DNA of 64,000 bases, taken from contig NZ_CP168219.1 of NCBI RefSeq assembly GCF_041714655.1, positions 2,356,001 to 2,420,000 of the forward strand, written 5' to 3'. How positions within the stretch are numbered: position 1 is the first letter of the stretch; each line of letters opens with the position of its first letter. The position numbers were made by a program, and so were the translations under genes. A model generated the notes under the pieces. That model saw only the letters and a list, made by a program, of their open reading frames with translations. It was not told where the DNA came from and ran no database searches. This stretch comes from Pseudoroseicyclus_A sp041714655. GTDB taxonomy: Bacteria; Pseudomonadota; Alphaproteobacteria; Rhodobacterales; Rhodobacteraceae. Shown in pieces: positions 58,349 to 64,000 of the stretch.

Positions 58349-59587
58349 TCACTCGCGCGGGCGTCGGAAATCCTCGGGCTTCAACCCGTGGCGGGCGAGC
58401 TTGTCGTAGAAGGTCTTGCGCGGCAGTTGCAGCGCCTCGGCGGCGGCGGAGGCATTGCCGTTCTGCCGCCCGAGCGCCGCGGCGAGGAGAGAGCGCTCGA
58501 CGATGGCCATCTGCTCGGCGAGCCCGAGCCCCGCCGCCTTCTGCGCCTCCTCCGGCATGCCGAGCACGAAGCGCATGGCGGCGCTCATCAGCGAGCGGGC
58601 ATTGCCCGGCCAGTCCTGCGCCATCAGCGTGGAGAGGTGCTCGGGCGTGATCTCCGGCTCCGGGAGGCCGGCCTGCTCAGCGGCCTGGGCTACGTAGTGG
58701 CGGAAGAGCACGGGGATGTCCTCCGTCCGCTCGCGGATCGCCGGGATGCGCACCCGCATGAGGTCGAGCCGGTAGAAGAGGTCGGCGACGAAGCGCCCGG
58801 CGGCCACCTCCTCCTCCAGCGAGCGCGTGGTGGCGGCGAAGAGCCGCGCGGCCGGCCCCGCCTCCAGCGCCTCGAGCAGCGCATATTGCACGCCGACCGG
58901 CGCCATGGCGATCTCGTCGAGATAGAGCGTGCCGGCGCCGGCGGCATCGAAGGCGGCGGCGAGGCTCTCGGGCGTCAGCGCCGCGGCGGCGCGCTTGACG
59001 AAGGGCAAGGCGGCACTGGCGGAGAGGAGGTGCAGCACCTCGCCGACCTTTGACGTCCCCGTGCCCGGCTCGCCGGTGATGAGCGCCCCCGCCCCGGCCC
59101 GCGCCACGGCCCGCACCCGGGCGCGCAGTTCCTCCACCAGCGCCGACTGGCCGAAGATCATCCGCGCGGCGGCGTCGCCCTTTTCGAGCTCGCGCTTGAG
59201 GCGCCGGTTCTCCAGCACCATCGCCCGCACCTTCAGGGCCTTCTCGACGCAGGCGAGGAAATCCGCCGGCGCGCAGGGCTTCTCGAGAAAGGCATGCGCC
59301 CCCTCCTCGATGGCCTTCAGCGCCATCGGCACGTCGCCCTCGCCGGTCAGCAGCACCACCGGCAGCTCGGGGTCGAGGGCGCGCGCATGGGCGAGGAGGT
59401 GAAAGCCGTCGCGCCCCGGCATGCGGATGTCGGTGACGACGATGCCGTCAAACCGGGCGCTGAGGAGGTCCTTCGCCTCGATGAAGCTGCCCGCGAGGAG
59501 CGGGTCGAGATCGGCGAGCTCCAGCGTCTGCCCGAGCGCCGCCCGGACATCCGGCTCGTCATCGACCAGAAGCACCTGCCGCGTCAT
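58349..59587 (-). CDS. dctD: DctD-like response regulator lacking the GAFTGA loop
   Basis: The 412-residue protein has a complete receiver domain (Asp53, Lys103), an AAA+ domain and a Fis-type helix-turn-helix (about 375-400, NASAAAEALQLPRKTFYDKL). The AAA+ domain is reduced: Walker A reads GEPGTGTSK (172-180), where GETGTGKE is expected, and the stretch between PFVKRAAAALTPE and GAGTLYLDEIA is too short to hold the GAFTGA loop that contacts sigma54. Walker B (LYLDE) and the Arg-finger region YRLDLMRVRIPAIRERTED remain. It should bind DctD sites but not open sigma54 promoters in the usual way. No ribosome site conflict: the ATG at 59587 begins the receiver. Confidence 0.9.
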   Translation of the reverse strand: MTRQVLLVDDEPDVRAALGQTLELADLDPLLAGSFIEAKDLLSARFDGIVVTDIRMPGRDGFHLLAHARALDPELPVVLLTGEGDVPMALKAIEEGAHAFLEKPCAPADFLACVEKALKVRAMVLENRRLKRELEKGDAAARMIFGQSALVEELRARVRAVARAGAGALITGEPGTGTSKVGEVLHLLSASAALPFVKRAAAALTPESLAAAFDAAGAGTLYLDEIAMAPVGVQYALLEALEAGPAARLFAATTRSLEEEVAAGRFVADLFYRLDLMRVRIPAIRERTEDIPVLFRHYVAQAAEQAGLPEPEITPEHLSTLMAQDWPGNARSLMSAAMRFVLGMPEEAQKAAGLGLAEQMAIVERSLLAAALGRQNGNASAAAEALQLPRKTFYDKLARHGLKPEDFRRPRE

Positions 59588-59689
59588 GTCCCCTCCCCGG
59601 GGGCCCGCCGGCCCCTCACGCCATCGCACCGATGCATAGGGGCCCCGACCCTCCTGCGCCACCGATCTGCGCCATGGGCCAGCGCCGCG

Positions 59690-59790
59690 CCGGTGCCGCC
59701 GCCCCCCTGTCTCTCGCTTTCTTCCAAATACTCCGGGGGGAGTCGCCGGTCAGGCGACGGGGGGCAGAGCCCCCCACACAAGCACCCCAC
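59690..59790. repeat. Hairpin-plus-tail intergenic repeat, copy 5
   Basis: CTTTCTTCCAAATACTCCGG is followed by a GTCGCC-GGTCA-GGCGAC hairpin and GGGGGGC-AGA-GCCCCCC. It lies between the dctB and dctD genes, related to the ends of copies 3 and 4 (TTCAAATA / TTCCAAATACC plus the GGGGGGC hairpin). Confidence 0.6.
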
Positions 59791-59800
59791 AAAGCCCCCG

Positions 59801-61537
59801 TCACGCCGCCACCTCCGCCTCGCTGAGCGCCAGCTCTACCGTGAAGATGGCCCCCGCGCCCGGCGCGTTCCGCCCCCGGATCACCCCGCCGAAGCTCTGC
59901 ACGAGCCCGTAGGAGATCGAAAGGCCCAGCCCCATGCCGCCCCCCGCCCCCGAGGCCTTGGTGGAATAGAACGGGTCGAAGATCTTCTCCGGCTCGGCGA
60001 TCCCCGGCCCGGTGTCGCGCACCTCAAGGACGGCCCGCCCCGGCTCGCGCCGCACGGCGACCTCGACCCGCTTCGGCTCGCAATCCGCCATCGCATCGAT
60101 GGCGTTCGAGATGAGGTTGAGCGCCACCTGCGCCAGCCGCACCTCGCCGCCCCGCACGATCACCGGCTGGTCGGGCCGGCTCCAAGCAAGGGCGACACCT
60201 TCCTCCCGCACCCGGGCGGCGATCATCTCGACCGCACTGTCGACGGCGGCGACGAGATCGACATCGCCGATGGTCTCCTTCTCCTGCCGGGCGAAGGCGC
60301 GCAGGTTGCGGATAATCTTGCCCATGCGCTGCGCCAGCGAGGCGATGCGCTCGAGGTTTGCCGCCGCCACATCGGGCTTGCCGCGGGCGAGAAAGCCGGT
60401 GGCATTCTCGGCATAGGAGCGGATGGCCATCAGCGGCTGGTTCAGCTCGTGGCTGATCCCGGCGGACATCTGCCCGAGGGCAGAGAGCTTGCCGGCCTGC
60501 ACGAGATCGTCCTGCGCCCGCTTCAGCCGCGCCTCGGCGGCGGCGCGCTCGGCCACCTCGCGGCGGAGCTCGGCATTGAGCGCCGTCAGTTCCGCGGTGC
60601 GCTGCACGACCCGCCCCTCGAGCGTGCGGTTCGCCTCCTTCAGCGTCCGCCGCCGGACTGTGGCGACGAGGAGGAGCGCGCCGAGGCCCAGGAACAGCGC
60701 CGCGACGGCGCCGGATTGCAGCAGCGCGATCTGCCGGGCGAGGGCCGTGTCGCTCAGCGCCTCGGCGGTCAGGCCGATGACCGGCATGTCGCGCGACAGA
60801 TGCAGCCCGTCCCGCGGCAGGTAGCGCCCGCCCTCGACGCGCCAGAGCTCGTGGCCATCCCAGATCCGGCCCTGATAGGGCACGAAGCCGGCGCCCCGGC
60901 CCCGCAGCACCAGCTCGGAGCGGTTGGAGATGAAGACGAGCCCCGCCTCGTCGGTGAACCAGACGGCGGGCGTGTCGCCGCGCCAGATCGCCTCGACCCG
61001 CTCGGCATCGGCGACGACGGCGAGCGCGCCGATGGCCGGCCCGTCGGCGCCGAAGATCGGCGCCGCGAAGGTGAAGATCCGCCGTTCGTAGCGCGCGCTG
61101 TGCTCGTGGGAAAAGCCCAGCGCGCCGTCGAGCGCGCGGAGATAGGCGGCATCGTCGACGCCCGTCTCGGCGGGCAGACCGGCACGGGCCGAGGCGGTGG
61201 CGATCTCGCGCCCCTCGGTATCGAGGAGGATGAGGTCGAGCGCCCCGGTCTTGTCCGCCGTCTCGCGCAGGAGCCGCGCTGCGGTGGCCTCGCCGAGGTC
61301 GATCTCGACCGGCATGCGGATCGTCGGGTGGTCGGCCATCAGGACGGCGAGCTGGCGGAACTCCCCGAGCTCGCCGGCGAGCCGATTGGAGGCGAGCGCC
61401 AGATCCGCCTCCGCCCGCCGCGCCACCCCGTCGAGCGCCGAAGACCAGGCCACGAGCCAGACCGCCACCGCCGCGAGCGCGGTGAGCGCGAGATAGCCGG
61501 CCACGAGGGCGGCGCTGGTGCGGCGAAGGCGGCGCAT
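59801..61537 (-). CDS. dctB: DctB-like sensor histidine kinase
   Basis: The protein (578 residues from the ATG at 61537) has one membrane segment near residues 9-33, a large periplasmic double-PAS (Cache-type) sensor region, a second segment near 280-300 (ALFLGLGALLLVATV), a coiled coil (LNAELRREVAERAAAEARLK), the H-box SAGISHELNQPLMAIRSYAENA with the His around residue 360, the N-box LISNAIDAMA and the G-boxes DTGPGIAEPEKIFDPFYSTK and GLGLSISYGLV. This matches DctB of rhizobia. An ATG at 61567 is in frame. It precedes dctD on the same strand. Confidence 0.92.
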   Translation of the reverse strand: MRRLRRTSAALVAGYLALTALAAVAVWLVAWSSALDGVARRAEADLALASNRLAGELGEFRQLAVLMADHPTIRMPVEIDLGEATAARLLRETADKTGALDLILLDTEGREIATASARAGLPAETGVDDAAYLRALDGALGFSHEHSARYERRIFTFAAPIFGADGPAIGALAVVADAERVEAIWRGDTPAVWFTDEAGLVFISNRSELVLRGRGAGFVPYQGRIWDGHELWRVEGGRYLPRDGLHLSRDMPVIGLTAEALSDTALARQIALLQSGAVAALFLGLGALLLVATVRRRTLKEANRTLEGRVVQRTAELTALNAELRREVAERAAAEARLKRAQDDLVQAGKLSALGQMSAGISHELNQPLMAIRSYAENATGFLARGKPDVAAANLERIASLAQRMGKIIRNLRAFARQEKETIGDVDLVAAVDSAVEMIAARVREEGVALAWSRPDQPVIVRGGEVRLAQVALNLISNAIDAMADCEPKRVEVAVRREPGRAVLEVRDTGPGIAEPEKIFDPFYSTKASGAGGGMGLGLSISYGLVQSFGGVIRGRNAPGAGAIFTVELALSEAEVAA

Positions 61538-62081
61538 GGGGCGGCAGGGTAGCAGGGCGCGGGGCATGGGGCGAGAGGATTGGGTGGGGGCGGGGGGGGG
61601 GCGGGGGGGACCGGGCGGCGCGACACGTCGCGAGACAGACCGTTCTGTCCTCGGGAGGTAACGGTCGCTCCGCCGTCGTCCTCCGACTTGCGGCGCGCAA
61701 CCCGTGCCGCCCCCCTCAGGAGGCCAGCCGGAAGCTTCTTCTCCCGCCTGCTCAAAGCCGGGCGCAACGTTGCCGCGCAGGGCGAGCGCCGGCCCGGGGG
61801 GTGGCGCTCCTGACGGTGACGCGGCGCACTTTATGGCGCAGCCGCATCCCCGCTCGAAGCGGCGCGCTGCCCAACGAGAGCGCCAGCCCGCGGGACGGGC
61901 CGGCGCTCGCCCTGCGCCGTGCCGGCGCGTACCGGGCGGGGGGTCTGCATCAGCGTTGCGCCAAAGGTGGGTTGAAAACCCACCCTACGCCTGCCTCTCA
62001 GGTCGGAACCTGCCCCCCTCGCCCTCAGGGCACCCCACCCGCCCCCTTGCGCTCCCCGCCGCGCCGGGCGAGCTTTCGGGC
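61538..62081. other. 544-bp divergent region, dctB / cytochrome P450
   Basis: No gene is supported. The dctB side contains poly-G tracts (61590-61610) and unassigned sequence; the rest is a copy of the palindromic repeat (61762-61990), leaving about 90 unique bases before the P450 start. Promoters for both operons must be here. Confidence 0.5.
61762..61990 (+). repeat. Palindromic repeat element, copy D
   Basis: It starts GCGCAACGTTGCCGCGCAGG, has the arm GGGCGAGCGCCGGCCCGG, the core GGCGCACTTTATGGCGCAGC, CATCCCCGCTCGAAGCGGCG, the returning arm AGCGCCAGCCCGCGGGACGG / GCCGGCGCTCGCCCTGCGCC, and ends with a GGTGGGTT-GAA-AACCCACC hairpin (61966-61984) and CTACGCCTG. It is the most complete copy together with C2. 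Confidence 0.85.
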
Positions 62082-63254
62082 ATGCGCCGCCTCTCCCAAT
62101 CGCCCACCGATCCCGCCTTCGTCCAGGACCCCTATCCCTTCTACGAGACCGCCCGCGCCGCCGGCGATCTCTTCCACTGGGAGGAGTACGGGCTCGCCTG
62201 CGCCGTCTCGCATCGGGCCGTCACCACGCTGCTGCGCGACCGCCGCCTCGGGCGCGAGGCGCCGCCCGAGGTCGCGCCCGACATCCCCGACCGGCTCCGC
62301 CCCTTCTACGACATCGAGGCGCATTCGATGCTGGAACTCGAGCCGCCGCGCCATACGCGCCTGCGCAGCCTCGTCCTTCGGGCCTTCACCTCGCGCCGTA
62401 TCGCGGCCCTCCTCCCGGGGCTCGAGGCGCTCTGCGCCGAGCTCACCGCCGCCTTCCCCGAGGGCCCGTTCGACCTCCTCGATTTTTACTGCAAGCCGAT
62501 CCCCGCCATCACCATCTGCCGCCTGCTCGGCACCCCGGCGGAGGACTGGCGGCTGCTGGTGGACTGGTCGAACGCCATGGTCGCCATGTACCAGGCCCGG
62601 CGGACGCCCGAGATCGAGGTCGCGGCCATGGCGGCCTCCACCGCCTTCGCCGATTACATCCGCCGGATCATTGCCGCCCGCCGGACCCGACCCGGCGACG
62701 ACCTGATCACCGAGCTCATCGCCGCCGAGGCCTCAGGCGAGAAGCTCTCGCCGGAGGAGCTGGTGACCACCTGCATCCTCCTCCTCAACGCCGGCCACGA
62801 GGCGACGGTGCACACTTTGGGCAATGCCGTGGCCCTGCTCCTTCCGAGTCCACCCGACAGGGTGGACGAGGCACTCATCGAGGAGGTCCTCCGCTTCGAT
62901 CCGCCGCTCCACATGTTCACCCGCTGGGTCTACGAGCCCTGCGAGCTCTTCGGGCATGAGTTCCAGCGCGGCGACCAGATCGCCTGCCTGCTCGCCGCCG
63001 CCGGGCGCGACCCTTCGGTCTACCCGGACGCCGCGACCTTTGACCCCGCCCGCTTCACCGCCAAGGCCCCGGCCCATGCGGCCTTCGGGGGCGGCATCCA
63101 TTTCTGCGTCGGCGCGCCGCTCGCGCGGATGGAGCTGCTCGCCGGCCTCAAGACCCTCTTCGAGCGGGCCCCGGGCCTCCGCCTCGCCGAGCCGCCGGCC
63201 TTCGCCGATCTCTACCATTTCCACGGCCACGACCGCCTCATGGTGACCCGATGA
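62082..63254 (+). CDS. Cytochrome P450
   Basis: The 390-residue soluble class I bacterial P450 has the I-helix LLLNAGHEATVHTLGNAV, ExxR in EEVLRFDPPLHMF, and the heme-binding loop FGGGIHFCVGAPLAR with the axial Cys. The stretch between the I-helix and ExxR (LLPSPPDRVDEALIEEVLR) appears about 8-12 residues shorter than usual and is encoded by a small inverted repeat (62848-62867), but the frame is intact. A ferredoxin or reductase gene is not nearby. The stop overlaps the amidase start. Confidence 0.93.
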   Translation: MRRLSQSPTDPAFVQDPYPFYETARAAGDLFHWEEYGLACAVSHRAVTTLLRDRRLGREAPPEVAPDIPDRLRPFYDIEAHSMLELEPPRHTRLRSLVLRAFTSRRIAALLPGLEALCAELTAAFPEGPFDLLDFYCKPIPAITICRLLGTPAEDWRLLVDWSNAMVAMYQARRTPEIEVAAMAASTAFADYIRRIIAARRTRPGDDLITELIAAEASGEKLSPEELVTTCILLLNAGHEATVHTLGNAVALLLPSPPDRVDEALIEEVLRFDPPLHMFTRWVYEPCELFGHEFQRGDQIACLLAAAGRDPSVYPDAATFDPARFTAKAPAHAAFGGGIHFCVGAPLARMELLAGLKTLFERAPGLRLAEPPAFADLYHFHGHDRLMVTR

Positions 63255-64000
63255 CCCCCGACGATTACGCCCGCCACGACGCCACCGCTCTCGCAGCCCT
63301 CGTCGCCTCGGGCGAGGTGACACCCGACGAGCTTCTCGACCTCGCCCTCGCGCAGACGGAGCGGCTCAACCCCGAGCTCAACGCCGTCGTGCTGATCCGC
63401 GAGGAGGTCGCCCGCAAGACCATCGTCGATGGCCTGCCGCCGGGGCCCTTCCGGGGGGTGCCCTTCCTCCTCAAGGATCTCGGCTGCGAGGCGATGGATT
63501 TCCCCTCGCACAACGGCTCCCGCCTCCTCGCGAACACCACCTACAGCCAGGACAGCGCCATCTTCACCCGCATCCGCGCCTCGGGCGTCGTCACCTTCGG
63601 GCGGACAACGTCGCCCGAGGGCGGCATCGGCCCGGCGACGGAGGCGGCCGTCTACGGCGGGCCGACCCGCAACCCCTGGGACCTGGCGCGCACGCCCGGC
63701 GGCTCCTCCGGTGGGGCCGGGGCGGCGGTGGCGGCGGGGATCGTGCCGATGGCCCATGGCTCCGATGGCGGCGGCTCGGTCCGCATCCCCGCCGCCTCCT
63801 CCGGGCTCTTCGGCTTCAAGGCCTCCCGCGCCCGTTTCCCCGACGGGCCCTATGCGGGCGAGGGCTGGGCGGGGATGGCGATCGACGGGTTTCTCACCCG
63901 CTCCGTCCGCGATGCCGCCACCATGATGGACGAAACGCAGGGCCCCGACCTCGGCGCCCCCTATTACGCGCCGCCCCTCCGCATGGGCTTCGCGCGGGCC
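63251..64000 (+). CDS. Amidase signature-family hydrolase (partial, runs off the window)
   Basis: The 250 visible residues carry the amidase-signature triad: Lys75 in PFLLKDLG, the cis-Ser in GGSSGGAGAAV (150-160) and the nucleophile Ser176 in GSDGGGSVRIPAA. The N-terminal part YARHDATALAALVASGEVT is typical. The 3' end is missing. The ATG overlaps the P450 stop (ATGA), so the enzymes are made together, possibly for a shared degradation or modification route. Confidence 0.93.
   Translation, partial: MTPDDYARHDATALAALVASGEVTPDELLDLALAQTERLNPELNAVVLIREEVARKTIVDGLPPGPFRGVPFLLKDLGCEAMDFPSHNGSRLLANTTYSQDSAIFTRIRASGVVTFGRTTSPEGGIGPATEAAVYGGPTRNPWDLARTPGGSSGGAGAAVAAGIVPMAHGSDGGGSVRIPAASSGLFGFKASRARFPDGPYAGEGWAGMAIDGFLTRSVRDAATMMDETQGPDLGAPYYAPPLRMGFARA

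Noticed and set aside
61575..61615. Poly-G tract as phase-variation repeat near dctB
   Set aside because: The G runs are interrupted and are not in a coding region or a clear promoter spacer; high base composition explains them.

Overview
The window is a stretch of very G+C-rich chromosome from an alphaproteobacterium, almost certainly a member of the Rhodobacterales (Rhodobacteraceae/Roseobacter group). The evidence is the division and cell-wall cluster, which carries small DUF2484-type membrane genes between murB and murC; an FtsZ with a long acidic/proline-rich linker; a Rhodobacterales-type conserved 108-residue protein at 20376; an orphan TRAP dicarboxylate transporter with its own two-component system; and dispersed intergenic repeats of the kind common in this group. 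No rRNA, tRNA, CRISPR array, integrase, transposase or prophage gene was seen. The window is ordinary chromosome with accessory insertions.

Layout. 1-12781, minus strand: dcw cluster in the order ftsW-murG-murC-two DUF2484 genes-an unrecognised 517-residue gene-murB-ddl-ftsQ-ftsA-ftsZ, closed by a strong hairpin terminator after ftsZ. 13252-20049: two PLP aminotransferases, a translationally coupled trio (tyrosine-phosphatase-like protein, MsbA-type ABC exporter, YgfZ) and an inositol-monophosphatase-family enzyme. 20376-25384: a conserved small protein with a perfect terminator, a DUF305 membrane protein, then cobQ-cobO-creatininase-like-methyltransferase. 25505-32955: an Imm5-like protein, an ArsR/SRPBCC pair with palindromic operator candidates, an omega-aminotransferase, kynureninase, GNAT, lyxose-isomerase-like and class-I glutamine-amidotransferase-like hydrolase genes, and TspO.

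33145-38174: a fasciclin protein, two small genes, and an RskA-type anti-sigma/ECF sigma pair directly behind malate synthase G (glcB). This recalls the SigK-RskA-fasciclin module of actinobacteria. 38289-45994: a small membrane protein, pepN, a lytic transglycosylase-like protein, gatB, a large unknown membrane protein and a DUF4177 protein. 46203-54130: an MttB-family methyltransferase without pyrrolysine, HAD and DUF3572 genes, a PleD-like diguanylate cyclase with a degenerate first receiver, DUF983, SufT, a SatD-like/DUF3307 pair with palindromes in front, an A-type Fe-S carrier and tpiA.

54340-61537: dctM-dctQ-dctP, a DUF302 gene, then DctD/DctB-like regulator and sensor genes. The regulator has lost the sigma54-contacting GAFTGA loop and has an altered Walker A, yet DctD-like palindromes lie upstream of dctP. 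62082-64000: a cytochrome P450 coupled to an amidase that runs off the window.

Two dispersed repeat families occupy most of the larger gaps. One is an element of about 210-240 bp built from long G+C-rich inverted arms around a conserved CACTTTATGG core, with GGTGGGTT/AACCCACC hairpins alongside. The other is a set of short hairpin-plus-tail elements placed at gene ends. The items I consider most worth following up are the unknown gene inside the dcw cluster, the GAFTGA-less DctD with retained operator palindromes, the SigK/RskA/fasciclin-like neighbourhood, the phosphatase-exporter pair, and the palindromic repeat family.
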